DNA of 16,817 bases from NCBI GenBank assembly GCA_023411815.1, contig JAEYOJ010000054.1:1-16817 (forward strand), in the 5' to 3' direction. The notes below the pieces were generated by a model, which was not told the DNA's origin, made no database searches, and was given only the letters and a program-made list of their open reading frames with translations. Source of the DNA: Pseudomonadota bacterium (GTDB lineage Bacteria > Desulfobacterota > Desulfovibrionia > Desulfovibrionales > Desulfovibrionaceae). Below, in pieces: positions 1-7,208 of this stretch (the stretch's first letter is position 1; each line of letters begins with the position of its first letter). Made by a program: the position numbers and the translations under genes.

Positions 1-2
1 GA

Positions 3-1652
3 CTGGATGTGCTCGGCGTGGTCATGAACCGGACGACGGACAATAGTGACGACGAGGCGGGCAGGTCGATTCTGGCCGACACGCCCAAGTCCATCGCGGA
101 ATACGGCCAAGTGGAGATCCTGGCCGAGCTGCCGTACGCGCCAGGGCTGCAATGCACTGCAAATGAAACGGAAAAATGGGGGGTCCAGGGAGCGCCGCTC
201 CCTGGCGGGAGAGAGTCCGAGAGAGGGCGGCGCCCTCTCTCGGTTGAAATGCAAAATACTCTAATGGACCAGGTCGCCGCACGGCATGCCCAGGCTTGGC
301 GTGAACTGGAAACGGCCCTGGCTGGCGTTGCCGAACGGCTCGTAGAGAAGCAAAACGCAAACGCCTGCCGTGACGAGAGCCTGCTGGACTTCGACCGGCA
401 GCACATCTGGCATCCCTACACCTCGGCCACGCGGCCGCTGCGGGCCTATGAGGCCGATCGGACCGGCGGGGCGTATATCCGACTGCGCGACGGCAGGAAG
501 CTGCTGGACGGCATGGCTTCCTGGTGGTGCGCCATCCACGGCTACAACCATGCGCACCTGAGCGCGGCGGCGCACCGGCAGATCGAGCGCATGCCGCACG
601 TCATGTTCGGCGGCCTGACCCACGAGCCCGCCGTGAGCCTGGCCCGCAAGCTCCTGGACCTGGCCCCGGAGCCCATGCGCCATGTATTCTTTGCCGACTC
701 AGGCTCGGTGTCCGTGGAGGCGGCCATCAAGATGGCCATGCAGTACTGGCAGGCGCGCGGCCGCAAGCGGCGCACGCGGCTGCTCACCGTGCGCGGCGGC
801 TACCACGGCGACACCTTCGGGGCCATGTCCGTGTGCGACCCGCAAAACGGCATGCATTCGCTGTTCACCGGCATGCTGCCGGAGCACGTCTTCGTCGAGC
901 GCCCGAGCTGCCGATTCGATGATGAGTTCGACGAGGGAAGCCTGTCAGCCATGCGCGCGGCCATGGCCCGCCACGCCGACGAGTTGGCTGCCGTGATCCT
1001 GGAGCCCGTGGTGCAGGGCGCGGGCGGCATGTGGTTCTACCATCCCGACTACCTGCACGGCGTGCGCCGGTTGTGCGACGAGCACGGCGTGCTGCTGATC
1101 CTGGACGAGATCGCCACCGGCTTCGGCAGGACCGGCAAGATGTTCGCCGGGGAGTGGGCCGGGGTGTCGCCGGACATCATGTGCCTGGGCAAGGCCCTGA
1201 CCGGCGGAGTCATGACGCTCGCGGCCGTGCTGGCCAGCGCCGAGGTGGCCCAGGGCATCTCCGCCGACGGCGGGGTGTTCATGCACGGCCCCACCTTCAT
1301 GGCCAACCCGCTGGCCTGCGCAGTGGCCAAGGCCAGCCTGGAGCTGCTGGAGCAGGGCCGCTGGCGCGGGCAGGTCGAAGCCATGGAAGGCTGGCTGCGG
1401 GCCGGGCTGGAGCCGTGCCGCGACTGCGAGGACGTGGCCGACGTGCGGGTGCTCGGGGCCATCGGCGTGCTGGAGATGAAACAGCCGGTCAACGTGCCCG
1501 CGCTGCAGGCCTTCTTCGTCGAGCAGGGCGTGTGGATACGGCCCTTCGGGAGATTGATCTACGTCATGCCGCCCTACATCCTCACGCGGGAGCAGGTCGG
1601 CCGGCTCACGCAGGCCATGCGCGCCGCCGTGCGCGAGAGGCGGCATGCCTGA
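3..1652 (+). CDS. bioA: Dethiobiotin synthase (C-terminal part) fused to adenosylmethionine-8-amino-7-oxononanoate aminotransferase (BioD-BioA), 5' truncated by window edge
   Basis: The open frame enters from the window edge, so the GTG at 9 is not the real start. The first ~45 residues (LGVVMNR at the front, then ELPYAPGL) resemble the end of dethiobiotin synthase, the ATP-dependent enzyme that closes the ureido ring. From about nt 381 the frame matches E. coli BioA almost from its first residues (FDRQHIWHPYT, then SWWCAIHGYNH, ADSGSVSVEAAIKMA, the YHGDTFGAMSVCDP block, DEIATGFGRTGK, the PLP-lysine motif CLGKALTGG, HGPTFMANPLACA, EQGVWIRPFG). BioA is the PLP enzyme that makes DAPA from KAPA using SAM as amino donor. 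No in-frame ATG separates the two parts, so one polypeptide is expected. Between the BioD core and its last helix (MDQVAARHAQAWREL) the frame runs through a dispersed palindromic repeat at 146-254, adding about 34 residues rich in G, R, P and E. The bioA part is full length; the fusion is inferred because the bioD start is outside the window. Confidence 0.93.
   Translation: MDVLGVVMNRTTDNSDDEAGRSILADTPKSIAEYGQVEILAELPYAPGLQCTANETEKWGVQGAPLPGGRESERGRRPLSVEMQNTLMDQVAARHAQAWRELETALAGVAERLVEKQNANACRDESLLDFDRQHIWHPYTSATRPLRAYEADRTGGAYIRLRDGRKLLDGMASWWCAIHGYNHAHLSAAAHRQIERMPHVMFGGLTHEPAVSLARKLLDLAPEPMRHVFFADSGSVSVEAAIKMAMQYWQARGRKRRTRLLTVRGGYHGDTFGAMSVCDPQNGMHSLFTGMLPEHVFVERPSCRFDDEFDEGSLSAMRAAMARHADELAAVILEPVVQGAGGMWFYHPDYLHGVRRLCDEHGVLLILDEIATGFGRTGKMFAGEWAGVSPDIMCLGKALTGGVMTLAAVLASAEVAQGISADGGVFMHGPTFMANPLACAVAKASLELLEQGRWRGQVEAMEGWLRAGLEPCRDCEDVADVRVLGAIGVLEMKQPVNVPALQAFFVEQGVWIRPFGRLIYVMPPYILTREQVGRLTQAMRAAVRERRHA
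146..254 (+). repeat. Two-hairpin dispersed repeat, copy R1, in frame inside bioDA
   Basis: This is the best preserved of three good copies. Hairpin 1 (186-204) is a 19-nt dyad, CAGGGAGCG-C-CGCTCCCTG, identical at 11091-11109. Hairpin 2 has perfect 12-bp arms at 217-228 and 232-243 around a GGC loop. The left end is GCTGCAATGCACTGCAAATGA and the right end is TTGAAATGCAA; TGCAA occurs near both ends in all copies. R1 and R2 have the same span (109 bp). The frame through R1 has no stop and reads GVQGAPLPGGRESERGRRPL. Joining the first TGCAA (148) to the last (250) removes 102 nt, exactly 34 codons, which suggests how the original frame could have been kept. Confidence 0.85.
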
Positions 1653-1681
1653 TCGCGCGGGAAGGAACATGCCTCCGGCGG

Positions 1682-1704
1682 CCGGGGGGAATCATTCCCC
1701 CCGG
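1682..1704. terminator. Perfect dyad between convergent bioDA and the hybrid kinase, likely bidirectional terminator
   Basis: CCGGGGGGAAT (1682-1692) and ATTCCCCCCGG (1694-1704) form an 11-bp perfect inverted repeat around one base. It lies 30 nt after the bioDA stop, and the kinase stop codon (1692-1694 on the minus strand) sits inside it. The bases that follow, GGACCCCC, resemble the tail of the dispersed two-hairpin repeat seen elsewhere in the window. There is no T-run, so termination is inferred from position and stem strength. Confidence 0.6.
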
Positions 1705-3815
1705 ACCCCCGGCATCATGCGGCCGAGGGCGACGCGCTGGAGCAGCTGCTCCAGCTTGTCGATGTCGATGGGCTTGGCGATGTAGTCGTCCATGCCCATG
1801 GCCAGGAACCTTTCCCGGTCCCCGTCGAGGGCGTAGGCGGTCATGGCCACGATGGGCACCTCCGGGTTTCCGGCTTCTCCGGCGCGGATGAGCCGGGTGG
1901 CTTCCCCGCCGTCCATCACGGGCATGCGCACATCTATGAGCACGAGATCGAAGCGTTCGGACTTGAGCGCCTCAAGAGCCTTCCTGCCGTTATCGACGGC
2001 CGTGACGCCGTGGCCCATGTGCTCCAGCAGGGTGACGGCGTAGATGCGGTTTATCTCGTTGTCCTCGGCAAGCAGGATTCTCAGCGGGGAGACGCCCGGC
2101 GCGGTCGTTGTCCGGGCCATGCCGGCGGATTGCCGAGGTTCGGCGACAAGGCCCAGCCGGACCGTGAAGAAGAACGTGCTGCCCGCCACGGGTTCGCTTT
2201 CCACCCAGATTCTGCCGCCCATCATCTCCACGAGCTGCTTCGATATGGCCAGGCCCAGGCCGGTTCCCCCGTATTCTACGTGGGAGGACTCGCCGACTTG
2301 GGAGAAGCTCTCGAAGACGCTCTCCAGCTTGTCGCCGGGAATGCCGATCCCCGTGTCCTTGACCGAGAAGAGCAGGTGGACCGTGTCTGGCGAAAGCGGT
2401 GATCCGTCCTCCGCAAGGGTCGCGGACACTTCCACGGAACCCTGCTCCGTGAATTTGACCGCATTGCCTATGATGTTGGTCAGGATCTGCCGGAGCCGGC
2501 CTTCGTCCCCGATAGCGTGCCCGGGAACCCTGTCATCCAGCCGGAAGGTCAAGCGCAGCCCCTTGTTCCTGGCGGTCACGTCCAGCAGTTCGACGGTCGA
2601 GGCCACGATATCGCGCGGGTTGAACACCTGGTGCTCAAGCTCGGTCTTGCCGGCCTCGATCTTTGACAGGTCGAGGATGTCGTTGATGATGTCGAGCAGC
2701 GCCTGACCCGACTGCTTGATCATGTCCAGATGCTTGCGCGCCTTCGGATCGGTCGTTGTCAGGAGGATGAGCTCGGTCATGCCCAGGATGCCGTTCATGG
2801 GCGTGCGTATCTCGTGGCTCATCTTGGCCAGGAAGTCGCTTTTGACCTTGGTGGCTGACTCGGCGCGGGCCTCGGCCTGCCTGCGCTCCTCGATTTCCGC
2901 ACGGAGCTGCCGGTTGGCGGCGGCCAGGTCCAGCGTCCTGTCTCGCACCCGGTCTTCCAACTCCGCATTGAGAAGGCGCTGGCTCTCCTCGGCTTGCCTG
3001 CGCTGTCGGACCTCCTCGCGCAGGGCCGTATAGGACGACTGGAGCCGGGCGGTCATCTCGTTGAAGCCCATGGCTAGCCTGCCGATTTCGTCCTGCCGCC
3101 TGATGCGGATTCTGTGCTCGAAGTTACCCCCGGTGATCGTCCGCATGCCCTGGTAGAGCATGTCGACCCGCGAGATCACGCTCTTGGTGACGAAGAGCGA
3201 CAGCCCGAGCATCAGCCCGGCCGCGGTCGCGGAGAGCAGCAGTATGGAGAAGAATATGGTGCGGCGTGACTTCTCGATGTCGAGCCTTTGGGCGACAATC
3301 GCCTTGCGGATGATGAAACGCATTTGCCCGTATTCGGTGTAAAGGCCGGAGACCAGTTTGAGCCTGTTCAGGTTTGCTTGGCCGGGCGTGTCCCCGCTTG
3401 CTGGCGGTGCATGCAGTTCGTCAAAGACAAAGCCGACACGGTTGGTTCTGCGCAGGATTTCCCTGACGAGTCTGCGCGCACGGATCGTCTTGAATTTCAC
3501 GCGTGTCAGCGCCTGGCTGATGGCAGCGGCCTGCCTGTGCAGTTCCTCCCGTGCCTCGTAATCGGGATCCAGCAGGTATCCGCGCGTGGTCTGGTCCAGA
3601 TTGGTCAGACTGGCGACGGCATCCAGGAAAGCATTGAGCTCGGCGGTCTCATTCTCAAACTGCTTGAACCTGAGTTGCACCAGGAAGCCAGTAGCCATCA
3701 TCAGACCAAAAGCCATGCACAGGCAAAGCAGAAAGAGCTTTTTGATGCTGACTTGGTGCAGGCGGGAGCCGTTTGGACCGTACGGTAAACGAGGCACGCG
3801 TAAGGGACCGACCAC
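1692..3815 (-). CDS. Membrane-bound hybrid sensor histidine kinase with C-terminal receiver domain
   Basis: Residue numbers count from the GTG at 3815. Order of domains: TM1 about 26-47; a ~140-residue helical periplasmic sensor with a TTRGYLL motif as in CHASE3-type domains; TM2 about 186-209; HAMP 210-262; a coiled coil 260-325; HisKA with H334 in the H-box SHEIRTPMNG; HATPase_c with N-box N451 (NIIGNAVKFT), DTGIGIP at 487 and GGTGLGL at 516; and a receiver domain 578-695 with acidic pair E584/D585, phospho-acceptor D628 (LIDVRMPVMDG), T659 and K681. The kinase should autophosphorylate and pass phosphate to its own receiver. The output partner is not in the window. Start choice: GTG 3815 has GGAGGT six bases upstream, while the in-frame ATG at 3845 has no Shine-Dalgarno sequence, so 707 rather than 717 residues is favoured. 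The input signal cannot be read from the sequence. Confidence 0.93.
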   Translation of the reverse strand: MVGPLRVPRLPYGPNGSRLHQVSIKKLFLLCLCMAFGLMMATGFLVQLRFKQFENETAELNAFLDAVASLTNLDQTTRGYLLDPDYEAREELHRQAAAISQALTRVKFKTIRARRLVREILRRTNRVGFVFDELHAPPASGDTPGQANLNRLKLVSGLYTEYGQMRFIIRKAIVAQRLDIEKSRRTIFFSILLLSATAAGLMLGLSLFVTKSVISRVDMLYQGMRTITGGNFEHRIRIRRQDEIGRLAMGFNEMTARLQSSYTALREEVRQRRQAEESQRLLNAELEDRVRDRTLDLAAANRQLRAEIEERRQAEARAESATKVKSDFLAKMSHEIRTPMNGILGMTELILLTTTDPKARKHLDMIKQSGQALLDIINDILDLSKIEAGKTELEHQVFNPRDIVASTVELLDVTARNKGLRLTFRLDDRVPGHAIGDEGRLRQILTNIIGNAVKFTEQGSVEVSATLAEDGSPLSPDTVHLLFSVKDTGIGIPGDKLESVFESFSQVGESSHVEYGGTGLGLAISKQLVEMMGGRIWVESEPVAGSTFFFTVRLGLVAEPRQSAGMARTTTAPGVSPLRILLAEDNEINRIYAVTLLEHMGHGVTAVDNGRKALEALKSERFDLVLIDVRMPVMDGGEATRLIRAGEAGNPEVPIVAMTAYALDGDRERFLAMGMDDYIAKPIDIDKLEQLLQRVALGRMMPGVRGE

Positions 3816-3820
3816 CAATG

Positions 3821-3826
3821 ACCTCC
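3821..3826 (-). promoter_or_regulatory. Ribosome binding site favouring the GTG start of the hybrid kinase
   Basis: Read on the minus strand, GGAGGT is followed by CATTG and then GTG at 3815-3813. The distance from GGAGG is six bases. The upstream ATG at 3845 is preceded only by an A/T-rich stretch without a purine-rich motif. Confidence 0.55.
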
Positions 3827-3912
3827 ACCCTGATCCATACGGCATTGTGCTAATTTGATGGATGCTTGCCTATTTTATTTTTTCAGTTCAAATATAGATT
3901 TTTAATATGATT

Positions 3913-3939
3913 ATTATAAGTCGCGCTATTCTGTGTCAA
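3913..3939 (-). promoter_or_regulatory. Consensus sigma70 promoter for the hybrid kinase
   Basis: On the minus strand a perfect -35 hexamer TTGACA (3939-3934) is followed by a perfect -10 hexamer TATAAT (3918-3913) with a 15-bp spacer; shifting the -10 to TAATAA gives 18 bp. It sits in the most AT-rich part of the window and about 70-95 nt upstream of the candidate kinase starts. The short spacer is the only non-ideal feature. Confidence 0.55.
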
Positions 3940-3964
3940 TTGTGTAACGCTGTTCATATTATGT

Positions 3965-3978
3965 TGCTTGTGCAAGCA
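3965..3978. promoter_or_regulatory. Short perfect dyad upstream of the kinase promoter, possible operator
   Basis: TGCTTG and CAAGCA flank a TG spacer (14 bp in all). The dyad lies about 25 bp upstream of the -35 element at 3934-3939, a position typical of activator sites. No regulator can be named, and a chance dyad of this size is possible. Confidence 0.25.
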
Positions 3979-4297
3979 TTCAGTTCGCACATGGCGCGAG
4001 ACGACGGGAACGGGAACGTCATTCATGTCTGACACGCATGGGCCAGGCGCATCCGGATCCGCTCGAGCACTCCTTCCAGACCATAGCTTGCCAGTCCGGA
4101 TGGATATGGCGCTCCCGAATTAGATAATCCATCAATTGGAGCGGATCACTTGTTAGATGAAAAGGTGCAAAAAAATAAGATGAGCGGCAGCCGGAATCTT
4201 CGGGGCAAGCGGCAGCGAAGCCAGAGGAGGTCCGACTGGGGTGTTCGGACATAAGCTGCTGTAATCATAGTAAGAGTCTGATCGACATGATTCATGG

Positions 4298-4388
4298 TGC
4301 CCGTGGAGGTCTTGTGCTATGACCTGCGGGCCGAAAGGTGAGCATGGGTGCCGGGCAAAGGCCTGGGCATCCTCCCCGGCCTTTCGAA
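4298..4388 (+). promoter_or_regulatory. Structured 5' leader of the symporter gene, candidate cis-regulatory RNA
   Basis: The first hairpin is GCCCG..AGGTC paired with GACCT..CGGGC around a TTGTGCTAT loop (about 4302-4330). After it, CGAAAGG (4332-4338) can pair with CCTTTCG (4380-4386). The same 3' strand can instead pair as GGCCTTT (4378-4384) with AAAGGCC (4357-4363), and this alternative stem is extended inward by GGG/CCC around a CATCCT loop. The two stems exclude each other, as in riboswitches and attenuators. It matches no riboswitch class I know, and there is no T-run after it. The symporter ATG follows about 90 nt later. Confidence 0.35.
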
Positions 4389-4478
4389 TCCACTGGCCGA
4401 GACAGGGCCGTGGGTCCGGTTCTCCCCATCCATTCAGCGACAAAGCTCGAAGCAAGCGAAGACACAGGACGGTCCGTC

Positions 4479-5816
4479 ATGACGCTTTTGATCGCCTTCA
4501 GCATTCTTTTGGTCGGCTGGGCCTTATGGGAGTACAGGCGGCAGATGTCGGCCGCGGATTTTCATGTCGCGGGCCGCTCGCGTGGCGCGGCGAGCGTGGC
4601 CGTGTCCATCGTGGCCTCCTGCGTGGGCGGCAGCGCGACCATCGGCATGGCCGGGCTGGCTTGGCAGGTCGGCACGCCGGCCTTCTGGTGGCTCGGCTCC
4701 GGCGCGTGCGGGCTCCTGGTGCTGGCCCTGTTCCTGGCCCGCAAGGTCCGGCGGACCGGTGTGCACACCATGCCCGAGCTTGCCGAGCGCTTCATGGGCG
4801 GGCAGGCCCGGCTGCTCGTGGCGCTGGTCATCGTGGTGGCCTGGGTGGCCATCCTGGCCGCGCAGTTCACGGCCATGGCCAACATCATCGCCGCGCTGGC
4901 CGGGATTCCGCTTTCCGCCGCGCTGCTTGCGGGCGCCGTGCTGGTCACGGCCTATACGATCCTGGGCGGGCAGGCCACGGTCATGCGCAGCGACGTGGTC
5001 CAGTACGCCGTGACCATGGGCGGCCTGGCCATCGCCCTGGCCTGGGTGCTCAAGGCGTCCCCGGTCGTCGCGCCGCTGCGGCTGGAGCTGCTCAACGACG
5101 GGTTCGCCTTCGACCGCTGGACCTACTACATGGTCGTCCTTGGCGGCAGCTATGTGGTCTGCCCCATGCTCTTCGGGCGGCTGCTCAGCGCCAGAAACGA
5201 GCTGGCCGCCGTGCGGGGCGCCCTGTTCGGCGTTGCCGGCCTGCTGGCCTCGGCCGCGCTCATCGTGGCCCTGGGCATCTACGCGCGAGGCGTGGTCCCG
5301 GCCGACACGGCCCCCGACGCGCTGCTCACCGCCGCCATCGCCTCGGCCGCGCCCGCCTGGCTGGGCGGGGTCCTGCTGCTGGCCCTGCTGTCGGCCATCG
5401 TCTCTTCCGCCGATTCCTGCCTGATCACCGCGGCAGGCGTCTTCTCCAACGACCTGCTGCGCTCGCGGGACGTGCGCACCTGCCGGCGCATGGCCCTGCT
5501 GCTCGGCGCCTGCGCGCTCGTGGTGGCCACCTGGGGCAAGGGCGTCCTGGGCCTGCTGCTCGCGGCCAACGACGTGTACGTCTGCGGCGTGGTCTGCCCC
5601 GTGTTCGTGGCCATGCTGGCCGATGGAAAGTTCGCCGTGGACCGGCGGCTGATCGTGGCCTCCATCGTGGCCGGCGGCCTCCTGGGGCTCGCGGCCGCCC
5701 TGAGCGACGCCAAGGCCTTCAGCTACGCCGGGGTCGGCGTTTCCTTCGCCCTGGCCTTGCTGTCCCTGCGCAGGCAACCGTTCCGGCAGAATTCCCCGGC
5801 GCAAGCCGCCTTGTGA
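4479..5816 (+). CDS. Sodium:solute symporter family (SSS) permease, substrate unknown
   Basis: A 445-residue, very hydrophobic protein with about 12-13 predicted membrane segments, the usual layout for Na+-coupled SSS carriers. Family marks seen: an N-terminal helix followed by a short RRQMSAADFHVAGRS segment, the GG-rich helix near 49-60, the GGQATVMRSDVVQYAV motif (163-178; compare GG..AV..TD..Q in the family), and SAIVSSADSCL (305-315), the helix that carries the Na2-site serines. The ATG at 4479 is chosen because it gives the normal SSS N-terminus and has AGGACGG a short distance upstream; in-frame starts from 4338 would add 47 polar residues. The gene stands alone. Substrates in this family range from amino acids to sugars and carboxylates and cannot be assigned here. 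Confidence 0.88.
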   Translation: MTLLIAFSILLVGWALWEYRRQMSAADFHVAGRSRGAASVAVSIVASCVGGSATIGMAGLAWQVGTPAFWWLGSGACGLLVLALFLARKVRRTGVHTMPELAERFMGGQARLLVALVIVVAWVAILAAQFTAMANIIAALAGIPLSAALLAGAVLVTAYTILGGQATVMRSDVVQYAVTMGGLAIALAWVLKASPVVAPLRLELLNDGFAFDRWTYYMVVLGGSYVVCPMLFGRLLSARNELAAVRGALFGVAGLLASAALIVALGIYARGVVPADTAPDALLTAAIASAAPAWLGGVLLLALLSAIVSSADSCLITAAGVFSNDLLRSRDVRTCRRMALLLGACALVVATWGKGVLGLLLAANDVYVCGVVCPVFVAMLADGKFAVDRRLIVASIVAGGLLGLAAALSDAKAFSYAGVGVSFALALLSLRRQPFRQNSPAQAAL

Positions 5817-5834
5817 GCGCCTAACTCGCGGAAT

Positions 5835-5873
5835 CCGCCCGGCCTTCCGCATCCTGCCCGCAGAGCCGGGCGG
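5835..5873 (+). terminator. GC-rich hairpin after the symporter gene
   Basis: CCGCCCGGC (5835-5843) pairs perfectly with GCCGGGCGG (5865-5873), leaving a 21-nt loop, starting 19 nt after the symporter stop. No T-run follows, so it may be a stalling or mRNA-protecting hairpin rather than an intrinsic terminator. Confidence 0.45.
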
Positions 5874-5924
5874 CCTCGGCCGCCGGTTGTAGGCCGCATC
5901 CGACAGCATGTCGCGGCCTGCGCC

Positions 5925-5947
5925 GACAGCCGGGGCCCCGGCCTGTC
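5925..5947. repeat. Local GC dyad upstream of the PRC-barrel gene
   Basis: GACAG-CCGGGG and CCCCGG-C-CTGTC form an 11-bp dyad with one unpaired C, centred on GGGGCCCC. It lies just before a TAGCAT (5951-5956) that could be a -10 element for the next gene, although no -35 is evident. It could be an operator or a terminator; the sequence alone does not decide. Confidence 0.3.
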
Positions 5948-5995
5948 TGGTAGCATGGCGCGATAACCCGCACGTTGCGGGGCAAAGGAGGCGCC

Positions 5996-7030
5996 ATGCT
6001 CAGGATCATGCAGACCGTGGCCGCGCTGCTCGTATTTGCCAGCCTGACCGCCGCCACGGCGGCGGAGCGCGATACCAGCGCCACCGGCAGGGCCGTCCCG
6101 CGGGCGGTCGTGGATGCCTTTTTCAGCGAGCGGCTGCTGGAGGCCGACCGCGTCCTCAACCGCTCCATCCTGGACAGCCAAGGCCAGCCCATAGGCGAGG
6201 TCTTCAATATCCTGGTGGACCCGGACAACGGCCGCCTGGCCTACGCCGTCATCGAGCGCGGCGGCAGCCTGGAAGGCATGCGCGTGCTCGTGCCATACGA
6301 ATCCCTGCGCTACTCCTACGTGGACCGCGAGTTCCTGCTTGCGACCGATGCGGGCTTCGCCGTGGGCATGGCCCCGGTATACGGGGGATCGCGCGGCGGC
6401 GTGCTGACCCGCGAGGAGTTCTCCCAGCGCTACGCAAAGCGCATGGCCCAGGCCAGGCAGGAAAGCCGTCTGGCGGAAGGAATCAAGCCCGTCGTGCCCG
6501 AGCGCGAGGCGGCCGCGAGCGGCGAGGAACAGGCCGCGGAATCGCCCGGCCAGGGCCAGGCCGAGCGCGACCAGGCTGACCGGGGCCAGGCCGGGCAGGC
6601 GCGGCCTGGACAGGGTGGGGAGGTGCGCGAAACCGCCGGCCGGGAAGGCGAGCCGGGCTTCAACCAGGGTCTGGTGGAACTGGAGCGGCTGCGCAACCGT
6701 CCGCTCAAGTACCGGGACGGCGGGAACGCGGGCGAGATCGATTCGATCCTCGTGGACCCGGCCCAGGGCAGCCTGCGCATCGTGGTCGTCGAGACCGGCG
6801 GCTTTCTCGGCCTGGGCAAGGACCTGGTCGCCGTGCCCTGGGACAGGCTGAGCTTCGACTGGCAGAGCCGCGAGCTGGCCCTGAACATGACCAGGCAGGA
6901 GCTGGCCAGGGCTCCGCAGGTGGACCCCAACAGACGCCAGGTCATCTTCCGGGAGAGCCCCTCGGGCTACGAGCAGTTCATACACCTCGAACAGCGGGCC
7001 AGACGGGCCCGGGAGTTCGAGGAGCGTTGA
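5996..7030 (+). CDS. Exported protein with two PRC-barrel domains
   Basis: A 344-residue protein. Residues 1-23 form a signal peptide (hydrophobic core AALLVFASLTAATAA, cleavage probably before E24), so it should act in the periplasm. The first PRC-barrel-like domain is about 48-120 (LLEADRVLNRSILDSQG, then ILVDPDNGRLAYAVIERGG and LVPYESL). A second is about 225-300 (LRNRPLKYRDG, then ILVDPAQGSLRIVVVETGG and VAVPWDRL). Between them is a low-complexity Q/G/A/E/R-rich linker (about 165-222). PRC barrels are small beta-barrel binding modules; known examples act in photosynthetic reaction centres and RNA processing, and exported versions are mostly uncharacterised. The start is set by AAAGGAGG four bases before the ATG. 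The gene is alone, followed by a strong terminator. Confidence 0.8.
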   Translation: MLRIMQTVAALLVFASLTAATAAERDTSATGRAVPRAVVDAFFSERLLEADRVLNRSILDSQGQPIGEVFNILVDPDNGRLAYAVIERGGSLEGMRVLVPYESLRYSYVDREFLLATDAGFAVGMAPVYGGSRGGVLTREEFSQRYAKRMAQARQESRLAEGIKPVVPEREAAASGEEQAAESPGQGQAERDQADRGQAGQARPGQGGEVRETAGREGEPGFNQGLVELERLRNRPLKYRDGGNAGEIDSILVDPAQGSLRIVVVETGGFLGLGKDLVAVPWDRLSFDWQSRELALNMTRQELARAPQVDPNRRQVIFRESPSGYEQFIHLEQRARRAREFEER

Positions 7031-7036
7031 TGCGCC

Positions 7037-7068
7037 GGAGGGAGCCGACCGCAGGGGCGGCTCCCTCC
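7037..7068 (+). terminator. Intrinsic-type terminator after the PRC-barrel gene
   Basis: GGAGGGAGCCG (7037-7047) and CGGCTCCCTCC (7058-7068) form a perfect 11-bp stem with a 10-nt loop, seven bases after the stop codon. The downstream T content is low (CGCTTTGCG). Confidence 0.65.
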
Positions 7069-7208
7069 CGCTTTGCGGGTGGCTGCCGCCGGAGCCAGTC
7101 CGGCGCGCGCGACGCGGTCCAACTCTTCCGCATCCTCCCGGATTGCGATAGCATGATGGAATTCAGGGCCGTCTCGGCCCGAGCACGCTTTAAGCTCAAG
7201 GAGTTGCC

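Larger units (their letters stand above)
3846..4297. other. AT-rich intergenic stretch, no confident gene
   Basis: Between the divergent kinase and symporter genes, 3846-3990 is strongly AT-rich and holds the kinase promoter. 4019-4252 has a short minus-strand open frame (77 codons) whose alternative frame ends in a helix-like LEGVLERIRMRLAHA before a TGA at 4024-4026; it could be the eroded end of a gene, but no family is recognisable. A small hairpin (GTCCGA 4230-4235 with TCGGAC 4245-4250) is present. Nothing else can be supported. Confidence 0.4.

Noticed and set aside
9..11. GTG at 9 as the start of BioA
   Set aside because: The frame is open to the window edge and the first residues are the interior of BioD. 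The real start lies upstream.
4378..4400. tRNA-like TTCGAATCC sequence
   Set aside because: The bases either side do not form a T-arm or acceptor stem, and no D-arm or anticodon arm is found upstream.
4338..4478. N-terminal extension of the symporter from GTG 4338
   Set aside because: It would add 47 polar residues not found in the SSS family and would cover the structured leader. ATG 4479 gives a normal N-terminus and has a purine-rich motif upstream.
4524..5909. Minus-strand open frame of 461 codons opposite the symporter
   Set aside because: The low-complexity G/H/Q/R translation mirrors the membrane-protein gene on the plus strand. No ribosome site or domain is visible.
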